The translations under genes were made by a program, and so were the position numbers. A DNA stretch of 64,000 nt from Gordius sp. MW1 (lineage: Eukaryota; Nematomorpha; Gordioida; Gordea; Gordiidae). The stretch spans positions 11,600,501 through 11,664,500 of the forward strand of contig OZ038528.1 in NCBI GenBank assembly GCA_964036665.1, in the 5' to 3' direction. The notes under the pieces were generated by a model. It worked only from the letters and a program-made list of their open reading frames with translations. It was not told the origin of the DNA and searched no databases. This document shows, in pieces, positions 48,284 to 59,994 of this stretch (its first letter is position 1; each line of letters begins with the position of its first letter).

Positions 48284-49492
48284 CAGCTTAAAACCTCTTT
48301 TCGGAAGTCAATCGAGGATAATAGGATTCTCAAATTGGCCTACTTTTATATATTTTTTCATGCTCTTTCACATAGAATCAAAAAAAAAATATTTTTACCT
48401 CAAAATTTTTCACATATTTTTCTTTGAACCGTATTCATCCGATGAAAGTTGTCGTTTTCAGACGTGGTATCCTTGATAAAAAGTAAAAATTTATCAGAAT
48501 CAGAAAACTATTACTTTGAAATCAGATCGCATAGTGCATTTTCGAAAAATTAAGAACTCACGTTGCGATACAAAAAACTAATCGCAACAATAAAACGTTG
48601 TTTTTTGTCAAAATGATAGTTCTCGCAGCTTAAAACCTCTTTTCGGAAGTCAATCGATGATAATAGGATTCTCAAATTGGCCTACTTTTATATATTTTTT
48701 CATGCTCTTTCACATAGAATCGAAAAAAATAAAAATTTTTACCTCAAAATTTTTCACATATTTTTCTTTCAACCGTTGTTTTTGTCAAAATGATAGTTCT
48801 CGCAGCTTAAAACCTCTTTTCGGAAGTCGATCGAGGATAATAGGATTCTCAAATTGGCCTACTTTTATATATTTTTTCATGCTCTTTCACATAGAATCGA
48901 AAAAAATAAATATTTTTACCTCAAAATTTTTCACATATTTTTCTTTCAACCGTATTCATCCGATGAAAGTTGTCGTTTTCAGACGTGGTTTCCATGATAA
49001 AAAGTAAAAATTTATCAGAATCAGAAAACTATTACTTTGAAATCATGATCGCATAGTGCATTTTTGAAAAATTAAGCACTCACGTTGCGATACAACAAAC
49101 TAATCGCAACAATAAAACGTTGTCTTTTGTCAAAATGATAGTTCTCGCAGCTTAAAACCTCTTTTCGGAAGTCAATCGATGATAATAGGATTCTCAAATT
49201 GGCCTACTTTTATATATTTTTTCATCCTCTTTCACATAGAATCGAAAAAAATAAATATTTTTACCTCAAAATTTTTCACATATTTTTCTTTCAACCGTAT
49301 TCATCCGATGAAAGTTGTCGTTTTCAGACGTGGTTTCCATGATAAAAAGTAAAAATTTATCAGAATCAGAAAACTATTACTTTGAAATCATGATCGCATA
49401 GTGCATTTTTGAAAAATTAAGCACTCACGTTGCGATACAACAAACTAATCGCAACAATAAAACGTTGTCTTTTGTCAAAATGATAGTTATCG
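48284..49492 (+). repeat. Block repeated ~1554 bp apart, copy 2
   Basis: Anchors 48284, 48626, 48803 and 49148. This is the second copy of 46730-47939. Private changes include CATTTTCGAAAAA near 48537 and GTCGATCGAGG near 48827. Confidence 0.9.
48626..48802 (+). repeat. Truncated monomer type T178, copy 4
   Basis: Same junction at about 48774, but 177 bp because it reads CCGTTGTTTTTGTC (one base shorter, with T for C). It also has TCAATCGATG. A reading frame happens to stay open across it, but this is a by-product of the deletion. Confidence 0.92.
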
Positions 49493-50527
49493 CAGCTTAA
49501 AACCTCTTTTCGGAAGTCAATAGAGGATATTAGGATTCTCAAATTGGCCTACTTTTATATATTTTTTCATGCTCTTTCACATAGAATCGAAAAAAATAAA
49601 TATTTTTACCTCAAAATTTTTCACATATTTTTCTTTGAACCGTATTTATCCGATGAAAGTTGTCGTTTTCCGACGTGGTTTCCATGATAAAAAGTAAAAA
49701 TTTATAATAATCAAAAAACTATTACTTCGAAATCATGATCGCATAGTGCATTTTTGAAAAATTAAGCACTCACGTTGCGATACAACAAACTAATCGCAAC
49801 AATAAAACGTTGTCTTTTGTCGAAATGATAGTTCTCGCAGCTTAAAACCTCTTTTCGGAAGTCAATAGAGGATAATAGGATTCTCAAATTGGCCTACTTT
49901 TATATATTTTTTCATGCTCTTTCACATAGAATCGAAAAAAATAAATATTTTTACCTCAAAATTTTTCACATATTTTTCTTTGAACCGTATTCATCCGATG
50001 AAAGTTGTCGTTTTCCGACGTGGTTTCCATGCTAAAAAGTAAAAATTTATAATAATCAAAAAACTATTACTTTGAAATCATGATCGCATAGTGCATTTTT
50101 GAAAAATTAAGCACTCACGTTGCGATACAACAAACTAATCGCAACAATAAAACGTTGTCTTTTGTCAAAATGATAGTTCTCGCAGCTTAAAACCTCTTTT
50201 CGGAAGTCAATCGAGGATAATAGGATTCTCAAATTGGCCTACTTTTATATATTTTTTCATGCTCTTTCACATAGAATCGAAAAAAATAAATATTTTTACC
50301 TCAAAATTTTTCACATATTTTTCTTTCAACCGTATTCATCCGATGAAAGTTGTCGTTTTCAGACGTGGTTTCCATGATAAAAAGTAAAAATTTATCAGAA
50401 TCAGAAAACTATTACTTTGAAATCATGATCGCATAGTGCATTTTTGAAAAATTAAGCACTCACGTTGCGATACAACAAACTAATCGCAACAATAAAACGT
50501 TGTCTTTTGTTAAAATGATAGTTCTCG
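49493..50527 (+). repeat. Three monomers like those at 39.7 kb
   Basis: Anchors 49493, 49838 and 50183. They have GTTATCGCAG, TCAATAGAGG, CCGACG + TAATAATC and ACTTCGAAATC, the same series as at 39690-40380, but with private changes GGATATTAGG, CGTATTTATCC, GTCGAAATG and CATGCTAAAAAG. Confidence 0.78.
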
Positions 50528-50705
50528 CAGCTTAAAACCTCTTTTCGGAAGTCAATCGAGGATAATAGGATTCTCAAATTGGCCTACTTTTATATATTTT
50601 TTCATGCTCTTTCACATAGAATCGAAAAAAATAAAAATTTTTACCTCAAGATTTTTCACATATTTTTCTTTCAACCGTCGTCTTTTGTCAAAATGATAGT
50701 TCTCG
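50528..50705 (+). repeat. Truncated monomer type T178, copy 5
   Basis: Same junction at about 50676, with T to C giving CCGTCGTC, and CTCAAGATTTTT. It is the closest relative of copy 6. Confidence 0.93.
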
Positions 50706-51050
50706 CAGCTTAAAACCTCTTTTCGGAAGTCAATCGAGGATAATAGGATTCTCAAATTGGCCTACTTTTATATATTTTTTCATGCTCTTTCACATAGAAT
50801 CGAAAAAAATAAATATTTTTACCTCAAAATTTTTCACATATTTTTCTTTCAACCGTATTCATCCGATGAAAGTTGTCGTTTTCAGACGTGGTTTCCATGA
50901 TAAAAAGTAAAAATTTATCAGAATCAGAAAACTATTACTTTGAAATCATGATCGCATAGTGCATTTTTGAAAAATTAAGCACTCACGTTGCGATACAACA
51001 AACTAATCGCAACAATAAAACGTTGTCTTTTGTCAAAATGATAGTTCTCG

Positions 51051-51228
51051 CACCTTAAAACCTCTTTTCGGAAGTCAATCGAGGATAATAGGATTCTCAA
51101 ATTGGCCTACTTTTATATATTTTTTCATGCTCTTTCACATAGAATCGAAAAAAATAAAAATTTTTACCTCAAGATTTTTCACATATTTTTCTTTCAACCG
51201 TCGTCTTTTGTCAAAATGATAGTTCTCG
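51051..51228 (+). repeat. Truncated monomer type T178, copy 6
   Basis: Same junction at about 51199, with CCGTCGTC and CTCAAGATTTTT as in copy 5. It begins with the altered anchor CACCTTAAAACC. Confidence 0.93.
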
Positions 51229-51573
51229 CAGCTTAAAACCTCTTTTCGGAAGTCAATCGAGGATAATAGGATTCTCAAATTGGCCTACTTTTATATATTT
51301 TTTCATGCTCTTTCACATAGAATCGAAAAAAATAAATATTTTTACCTCAAAATTTTTCACATATTTTTCTTTCAACCGTATTCATCCGATGAAAGTTGTC
51401 GTTTTCAGACGTGGTTTCCATGATAAAAAGTAAAAATTTATCAGAATCAGAAAACTATTACTTTGAAATCATGATCGCATAGTGCATTTTTGAAAAATTA
51501 AGCACTCACGTTGCGATACAACAAACTAATCGCAACAATAAAACGTTGTCTTTTGTCAAAATGATAGTTCTCG

Positions 51574-51751
51574 CAGCTTAAAACCTCTTTTCGGAAGTCA
51601 ATCGAGGATAATAGGATTCTCAAATTGGCCTACTTTTATATATTTTTTTATGCTCTTTCACATAGAATCGAAAAAAATAAAAATTTTTACCTCAAAATTT
51701 TTCACATATTTTTCTTTCAACCGTTGTCTTTTGTCAAAATGATAGTTCTCG
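51574..51751 (+). repeat. Truncated monomer type T178, copy 7
   Basis: Same junction at about 51722, with CCGTTGTC. It has TTTTTTATGCTC where copies 5 and 6 have TTTTTTCATGCTC. No further T178 junction was seen to the right. Confidence 0.93.
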
Positions 51752-52096
51752 CAGCTTAAAACCTCTTTTCGGAAGTCAATCGAGGATAATAGGATTCTCA
51801 AATTGGCCTACTTTTATATATTTTTTCATGCTCTTTCACATAGAATCGAAAAAAATAAATATTTTTACCTCAAAATTTTTCACATATTTTTCTTTCAACC
51901 GTATTCATCCGATGAAAGTTGTCGTTTTCAGACGTGGTTTCCATGATAAAAAGTAAAAATTTATCAGAATCAGAAAACTATTACTTTGAAATCATGATCG
52001 CATAGTGCATTTTTGAAAAATTAAGCACTCACGTTGCGATACAACAAACTAATCGCAACAATAAAACGTTGTCTTTTGTCAAAATGATAGTTCTCG

Positions 52097-52438
52097 CAGC
52101 TTAAAACCTCTTTTCGGAAGTCAATCGATGATAATAGGATTCTCAAATTGGCCTACTTTTATATATTTTTTCATCCTCTTTCACATAGAATCAAAAAAAA
52201 TAAATATTTTTACCTCAAAATTTTTCACATATTTTTCTTTCAACCGTATTCATCCGATGAAAGTTGTCGTTTTCAGACGTGGTTTCCATGATAAAAAGTA
52301 AAAATTTATCAGAATCAGAAAACTATTACTTTGAAATCATGATCGCATAGTGCATTGAAAAATTAAGCACTCACGTTGCGATACAACAAACTAATCGCAA
52401 CAATAAAAGGTTGTCTTTTGTCAAAATGATAGTTATCG
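52097..52438 (+). repeat. Linking monomer with CATCCTC
   Basis: Anchor 52097. It has TCAATCGATG, CATCCTC and GAATCAAAAAAAATAAAT, and matches the monomers that follow the T178 units at 39346, 45011, 47595 and 49148. The following left arm has the shortened CATTGAAAAATTAAG (three T lost). Confidence 0.82.
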
Positions 52439-55400
52439 CAGCTTAAAACCTCTTTTCGGAAGTCAATAGAGGATAATAGGATTCTCAAATTGGTTACTTT
52501 TATATATTTTTTCATGCTCTTTCACATAGAATCGAAAAAAATAAATATTTTTACCTCAAAAGTTTTCACATATTTTTCTTTGAACCGTATTCATCCGATG
52601 AAAGTTGTCGTTTTCCGACGTGGTTTCCATGATAAAAAGTAAAAATTTATAATAATCAAAAAACTATTACTTCGAAATCATGATCGCATAGTGCATTTTT
52701 GAAAAATTAAGCACTCACGTTGCGATACAACAAACTAATCGCAACAATAAAACGTTGTCTTTTGTCAAAATGATAGTACTCGCAGCTTAAAACCTCTTTT
52801 CAGAAGTCAATAGAGGATAATAGGATTCTCAAATTGGCCTACTTTTATATATTTTTTCATGCTCTTTCACATAGAATCGAAAAAAATAAATATTTTTACC
52901 TCAAAATTTTTCACATATTTTTCTTTGAACCGTATTCATCCGATGAAAGTTGTCGTTTTCCGACGTGGTTTCCATGATAAAAAGTAAAAATTTATAATAA
53001 TCAAAAAACTATTACTTTGAAATCATGATCGCATAGTGCATTTTTGAAAAATTAAGCACTCACGTTGCGATACAACAAACTAATCGCAACAATAAAACGT
53101 TGTCTTTTGTCAAAATGATAGTTCTCGCAGCTTAAAACCTCTTTTCGGAAGTCAATCGAGGATAATAGGATTCTCAAATTGGCCTACTTTTATATAATAT
53201 TTTATGCTCTTTCACATAGAATCAAAAAAAAAATATATTTTTTCCTCAAAATTTTTCACATATTTTTCTTTGAACCGTATTCATCCGATGAAAGTTGTCG
53301 TTTTCAGACGTGGTTTCCTTGATAAAAAGTAAAAATTTATCAGAATCAGAAAACTATTACCTTGAAATCATGATCGCATAGTGCATTTTTGAAAAATTAA
53401 GCACTCACGTTGCGATACAACAAACTAATCGCAACAATAAAACGTTGTCTTTTGTCAAAATGATAGTTCTCGCAGCTAAAACCTCTTTTCGGAAGTCAAT
53501 CGAGGATAATAGGATTCTCAAATTGGCTTACTTTTATATATTTTTTCATGCTCTTTCACATAGAATCGAAAAAAAAAATATTTTTACCTCAAAATTTTTC
53601 ACATATTTTTCTTTGAACCGAATTCATCCGAAGAAAGTTGTCGTTTTCAGACGTGGTTTCCATGATAAAAAGTAAAAATTTATCAGAATCAGAAAACTAT
53701 TACTCTGAAATCATGATCGCATAGTGCATTTTTGAAAAATTAAGCACTCACGTTGCGATACAACAAACTAATCGCAACAATAAAACGTTGTCTTTTGTCA
53801 AAATGATAGTTCTCGCAGCTTAAAACCTCTTTTCGGAAGTCAATCGAGGATAATAGGATTCTCAAATTGGCTTACTTTTATATGTTTTTTCATGCTCTTT
53901 CACATAGAATCGAAAAAATATTTTTACCTCAAAATCTTTCACATATTTTTCTTTGAACCGTATTCATCCGAAGAAAGTTGTCGTTTTCAGACGTGGTTTC
54001 CATGATAAAAAGTAAAAATTTATCAGAATCAGAAAACTATTACTCTGAAATCATGATCGCATAGTGCATTTTTGAAAAATTAAGCACTCACGTTGCGATA
54101 CAACAAACTAATTGCAACAATAAAACGTTGTCTTTTGTCAAAATGATAGTTCTCGCAGCTTAAAACCTCTTTTCGGAAGTCAATCGAGGATAATAGGATT
54201 CTCAAATTGGCTTACTTTTATATCTTTTTTCATGCTCTTTCACATAGAATCGAAAAAAAAAATATTTTTACCTCAAAATTTTTCACATATTTTTCTTTGA
54301 ACCGTATTCATCCGAAGAAAGTTGTCGTTTTCAGACGTGGTTTCCATGATAAAAAGTAAAAATTTATCAGAATCAGAAAACTATTACTTTGAAATCATGA
54401 TCGCATAGTGCATTTTTGAAAAATTAAGCACTCACGTTGCGATACAACAAACTAATCGCAACAATAAAACGTTGTCTTTTGTCAAAATGATAGCTCTCGC
54501 AGCTTAAAACCTCTTTTCGGAAGTCAATCGAGGATAATAGGATTCTCAAATTGGCCTACTTTTATATATTTTTTCATGCTCTTTCACATAGAATCAAAAA
54601 AAATAAATATTTTTACCTCAAAATTTTTCACATATTTTTCTTTGAACCGTATTCATCCGAAGAAAGTTGTCGTTTTCAGACGTGGTTTCCATGATAAAAA
54701 GTAAAAATTTATCAGAATCAGAAAACTATTACTTTGAAATCATGATCGCATAGTGCATTTTTGAAAAATTAAGCACTCACGTTGCGATACAACAAACTAA
54801 TCGCAACAATAAAACGTTGTCTTTTGTCAAAATGATAGTTCTCGCAGCTTAAAACCTCTTTTCGGAAGTCAATCGAGGATAATAGGATTCTCAAATTCGC
54901 TTACTTTTATATATTTTTTCATGCTCTTTCACATAGAATCGAAAAAAATAAATATTTTTACCTTAAAATATTTCACATATTTTTCTTTGAACCGTATTCA
55001 TCCGATGAAAGTTGTCGTTTTCAGACGTGGTTTCCATGATAAAAAGTAAAAATTTATCAGAATCAGAAAACTATTACTTTGAAATCATGATCGCATAGTG
55101 CATTTTTGAAAAATTAAGCACTCACGTTGCGATACAACAAACTAATCGCAACAATAAAACGTTGTCTTTTGTCAAAATGATAGTTCTCGCAGCTTAAAAC
55201 CTCTTAGTCAATCGAGGATAATAGGATTCTAAACTTGTCTTACTTTTATATATTTTTTTATGCTCTTTCACATAGAATCGAAAAAAATAAATATTTTTAC
55301 CTCAAAATTTTTCACATATTTTTCTTTGAACCGTATTCATCCGATAAAAGTTGTCGTTTTCAGATGTGGTTTCCTTGATAAAAAGTAAAAAATTTTCAGA

Positions 55401-55869
55401 ATCAGAAAACTATTACTTTGAAATCATGATCGCATAGTGCATTTTTGAAAAATTAAGCACTCACGTTGCGATACAACAAACTAATCGCAACAATTAAACG
55501 TTGTCTTTTGTCAAAATGATAATTCTAGCAGCTTAAAACCTCTTTTCGGAAGTCAATCGAGGATAATAGGATTCTCAAATTGGCTTACTTTTATATATTT
55601 CTTCATGCTCTTTCACATAGAATCGAAAAAAAAAATATTTTTACCTCAAAATTTTTCACATATTTTTCTTTGAACCGTATTCATCCGAAGAAAGTTGTCG
55701 TTTTCAGACGTGGTTTCCATGATAAAAAGTAAAAATTTATCAGAATCAGAAAACTATTACTTTGAAATCATGATCGCATAGTGCATTGAAAAATTAAGCA
55801 CTCACGTTGCGATACAACAAACTAATCGCAACAATAAAACGTTGTCTTTTGTCAAAATGATAGTTATCG
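52439..55869 (+). repeat. 10-monomer HOR (~3432 bp), copy 1
   Basis: Anchors 52439, 52783, 53128, 53473, 53816, 54156, 54500, 54845, 55190 and 55529. Markers in order: GTTATCGCAG; GATAGTACTC with TTTTCAGAAGTC; TATATAATATTTTATG and ATATATTTTTTCC; CAGCTAAAACC with CCGAATTC; ACTCTGAAATC with TATATGTTTTTTC; TATATCTTTTTTC with AATTGCAAC; GATAGCTCTC; CAAATTCGC; CCTCTTAGTCAATC (6-nt loss) with TCTAAACTTGTC; GATAATTCTAGC with ATTTCTTCATGC. The series recurs from 55870. Confidence 0.94.
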
Positions 55870-56214
55870 CAGCTTAAAACCTCTTTTCGGAAGTCAATAG
55901 AGGATAATAGGATTCTCAAATTGGCCTACTTTTATATATTTTTTCATGCTCTTTCACATAGAATCGAAAAAAATAAATATTTTTACCTCAAAAGTTTTCA
56001 CATATTTTTCTTTGAACCGTATTCATCCGATGAAAGTTGTCGTTTTCCGACGTGGTTTCCATGATAAAAAGTAAAAATTTATAATAATCAAAAAACTATT
56101 ACTTCGAAATCATGATCGCATAGTGCATTTTTGAAAAATTAAGCACTCACGTTGCGATACAACAAACTAATCGCAACAATAAAACGTTGTCTTTTGTCAA
56201 AATGATAGTACTCG

Positions 56215-56904
56215 CAGCTTAAAACCTCTTTTCAGAAGTCAATAGAGGATAATAGGATTCTCAAATTGGCCTACTTTTATATATTTTTTCATGCTCTTTC
56301 ACATAGAATCGAAAAAAATAAATATTTTTACCTCAAAATTTTTCACATATTTTTCTTTGAACCGTATTCATCCGATGAAAGTTGTCGTTTTCCGACGTGG
56401 TTTCCATGATAAAAAGTAAAAATTTATAATAATCAAAAAACTATTACTTTGAAATCATGATCGCATAGTGCATTTTTGAAAAATTAAGCACTCACGTTGC
56501 GATACAACAAACTAATCGCAACAATAAAACGTTGTCTTTTGTCAAAATGATAGTTCTCGCAGCTTAAAACCTCTTTTCGGAAGTCAATCGAGGATAATAG
56601 GATTCTCAAATTGGCCTACTTTTATATAATTTTTTATGCTCTTTCACATAGAATCAAAAAAAAAATATATTTTTTCCTCAAAATTTTTCACATATTTTTC
56701 TTTGAACCGTATTCATCCGATGAAAGTTGTCGTTTTCAGACGTGGTTTCCTTGATAAAAAGTAAAAATTTATCAGAATCAGAAAACTATTACCTTGAAAT
56801 CATGATCGCATAGTGCATTTTTGAAAAATTAAGCACTCACGTTGCGATACAACAAACTAATCGCAACAATAAAACGTTGTCTTTTGTCAAAATGATAGTA
56901 CTCG
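56215..56904 (+). repeat. 690-bp dimer, first copy
   Basis: Anchors 56215 and 56560. It has GATAGTACTC, TTTTCAGAAGTC, CCGACG + TAATAATC, then TATATAATTTTTTATG, ATATATTTTTTCC and ACCTTGAAATC. It corresponds to 52783-53472 in the first HOR copy. Confidence 0.94.
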
Positions 56905-57594
56905 CAGCTTAAAACCTCTTTTCAGAAGTCAATAGAGGATAATAGGATTCTCAAATTGGCCTACTTTTATATATTTTTTCATGCTCTTTCACATAGAATC
57001 GAAAAAAATAAATATTTTTACCTCAAAATTTTTCACATATTTTTCTTTGAACCGTATTCATCCGATGAAAGTTGTCGTTTTCCGACGTGGTTTCCATGAT
57101 AAAAAGTAAAAATTTATAATAATCAAAAAACTATTACTTTGAAATCATGATCGCATAGTGCATTTTTGAAAAATTAAGCACTCACGTTGCGATACAACAA
57201 ACTAATCGCAACAATAAAACGTTGTCTTTTGTCAAAATGATAGTTCTCGCAGCTTAAAACCTCTTTTCGGAAGTCAATCGAGGATAATAGGATTCTCAAA
57301 TTGGCCTACTTTTATATAATTTTTTATGCTCTTTCACATAGAATCAAAAAAAAAATATATTTTTTCCTCAAAATTTTTCACATATTTTTCTTTGAACCGT
57401 ATTCATCCGATGAAAGTTGTCGTTTTCAGACGTGGTTTCCTTGATAAAAAGTAAAAATTTATCAGAATCAGAAAACTATTACCTTGAAATCATGATCGCA
57501 TAGTGCATTTTTGAAAAATTAAGCACTCACGTTGCGATACAACAAACTAATCGCAACAATAAAACGTTGTCTTTTGTCAAAATGATAGTTCTCG
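56905..57594 (+). repeat. 690-bp dimer, tandem duplicate
   Basis: Anchors 56905 and 57250. It repeats every marker of 56215-56904, and I saw no base difference by eye. It explains the change of offset from 3432 to 4122 bp between the two 10-mer copies. The near-identity makes it one of the youngest events here. Confidence 0.94.
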
Positions 57595-59994
57595 CAGCTA
57601 AAACCTCTTTTCGGAAGTCAATCGAGGATAATAGGATTCTCAAATTGGCTTACTTTTATATATTTTTTCATGCTCTTTCACATAGAATCGAAAAAAAAAA
57701 TATTTTTACCTCAAAATTTTTCACATATTTTTCTTTGAACCGAATTCATCCGAAGAAAGTTGTCGTTTTCAGACGTGGTTTCCATGATAAAAAGTAAAAA
57801 TTTATCAGAATCAGAAAACTATTACTCTGAAATCATGATCGCATATTGCATTTTTGAAAAATTAAGCACTCACGTTGCGATACAACAAACTAATCGCAAC
57901 AATAAAACGTTGTCTTTTGTCAAAATGATAGTTCTCGCAGCTTAAAACCTCTTTTCGGAAGTCAATCGAGGATAATAGGATTCTCAAATTGGCTTACTTT
58001 TATATGTTTTTTCATGCTCTTTCACATAGAATCGAAAAAATATTTTTACCTCAAAATCTTTCACATATTTTTCTTTGAACCGTATTCATCCGAAGAAAGT
58101 TGTCGTTTTCAGACGTGGTTTCCATGATAAAAAGTAAAAATTTATCAGAATCAGAAAACTATTACTCTGAAATCATGATCGCATAGTGCATTTTTGAAAA
58201 ATTAAGCACTCACGTTGCGATACAACAAACTAATTGCAACAATAAAACGTTGTCTTTTGTCAAAATGATAGTTCTCGCAGCTTAAAACCTCTTTTCGGAA
58301 GTCAATCGAGGATAATAGGATTCTCAAATTGGCTTACTTTTATATCTTTTTTCATGCTCTTTCACATAGAATCGAAAAAAAAAATATTTTTACCTCAAAA
58401 TTTTTCACATATTTTTCTTTGAACCGTATTCATCCGAAGAAAGTTGTCGTTTTCAGACGTGGTTTCCATGATAAAAAGTAAAAATTTATCAGAATCAGAA
58501 AACTATTACTTTGAAATCATGATCGCATAGTGCATTTTTGAAAAATTAAGCACTCACGTTGCGATACAACAAACTAATCGCAACAATAAAACGTTCTCTT
58601 TTGTCAAAATGATAGCTCTCGCAGCTTAAAACCTCTTTTCGGAAGTCAATCGAGGATAATAGGATTCTCAAATTGGCCTACTTTTATATATTTTTTCATG
58701 CTCTTTCACATAGAATCAAAAAAAATAAATATTTTTACCTCAAAATTTTTCACATATTTTTCTTTGAACCGTATTCATCCGAAGAAAGTTGTCGTTTTCA
58801 GACGTGGTTTCCATGATAAAAAGTAAAAATTTATCAGAATCAGAAAACTATTACTTTGAAATCATGATCGCATAGTGCATTTTTGAAAAATTAAGCACTC
58901 ACGTTGCGATACAACAAACTAATCGCAACAATAAAACGTTGTCTTTTGTCAAAATGATAGTTCTCGCAGCTTAAAACCTCTTTTCGGAAGTCAATCGAGG
59001 ATAATAGGATTCTCAAATTCGCTTACTTTTATATATTTTTTCATGCTCTTTCACATAGAATCGAAAAAAATAAATATTTTTACCTTAAAATATTTCACAT
59101 ATTTTTCTTTGAACCGTATTCATCCGATGAAAGTTGTCGTTTTCAGACGTGGTTTCCATGATAAAAAGTAAAAATTTATCAGAATCAGAAAACTATTACT
59201 TTGAAATCATGATCGCATAGTGCATTTTTGAAAAATTAAGCACTCACGTTGCGATACAACAAACTAATCGCAACAATAAAACGTTGTCTTTTGTCAAAAT
59301 GATAGTTCTCGCAGCTTAAAACCTCTTAGTCAATCGAGGATAATAGGATTCTAAACTTGTCTTACTTTTATATATTTTTTTATGCTCTTTCACATAGAAT
59401 CGAAAAAAATAAATATTTTTACCTCAAAATTTTTCACATATTTTTCTTTGAACCGTATTCATCCGATAAAAGTTGTCGTTTTCAGATGTGGTTTCCTTGA
59501 TAAAAAGTAAAAATTTATCAGAATCAGAAAACTATTACTTTGAAATCATGATCGCATAGTGCATTTTTGAAAAATTAAGCACTCACGTTGCGATACAACA
59601 AACTAATCGCAACAATTAAACGTTGTCTTTTGTCAAAATGATAATTCTAGCAGCTTAAAACCTCTTTTCGGAAGTCAATCGAGGATAATAGGATTCTCAA
59701 ATTGGCTTACTTTTATATATTTCTTCATGCTCTTTCACATAGAATCGAAAAAAAAAATATTTTTACCTCAAAATTTTTCACATATTTTTCTTTGAACCGT
59801 ATTCATCCGAAGAAAGTTGTCGTTTTCAGACGTGGTTTCCATGATAAAAAGTAAAAATTTATCAGAATCAGAAAACTATTACTTTGAAATCATGATCGCA
59901 TAGTGCATTTTTGAAAAATTAAGCACTCACGTTGCGATACAACAAACTAATCGCAACAATAAAACGTTGTCTTTTGTCAAAATGATAGTTCTCG

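Larger units (their letters stand above)
50528..52096 (+). repeat. 523-bp composite unit repeated three times
   Basis: Anchors 50528, 50706, 51051, 51229, 51574, 51752 and 52097 alternate at 178 and 345 bp, giving three tandem repeats of exactly 523 bp: one truncated and one full monomer. The first two truncated units share CTCAAGATTTTT and CCGTCGTC; the third has CTCAAAATTTTT and CCGTTGTC. A private CACCTTAAAACC sits at the 51051 anchor. The unit is a new period made from an old deletion. Confidence 0.96.
55870..59994 (+). repeat. 10-monomer HOR, copy 2, lengthened by a 690-bp dimer
   Basis: Anchors 55870, 56215, 56560, 56905, 57250, 57595, 57938, 58278, 58622, 58967, 59312 and 59651. The first monomers follow copy 1 at an offset of 3431-3432 bp and the last seven at exactly 4122 bp. 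The difference, 690 bp, is an extra copy of one dimer. Private changes include GCATATTGC near 57841, ACGTTCTCTTTTG near 58601, and TATATAATTTTTTATG where copy 1 has TATATAATATTTTATG. Confidence 0.94.

Noticed and set aside
48657-49007. Open reading frame of 116 codons, the longest in the window
   Set aside because: It spans a 177-bp truncated unit and repeats the same translated segment. It exists because a 1-nt change and the deletion alter the frame; related units have stops there.
53445-53675. 76-codon frame, duplicated at 57567-57797, and a 61-codon frame at 57760-57945
   Set aside because: The first two depend on a 1-nt loss (CAGCTAAAACC) copied with the 10-mer block; the third depends on GCATATTGC replacing a stop. 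All are satellite sequence.
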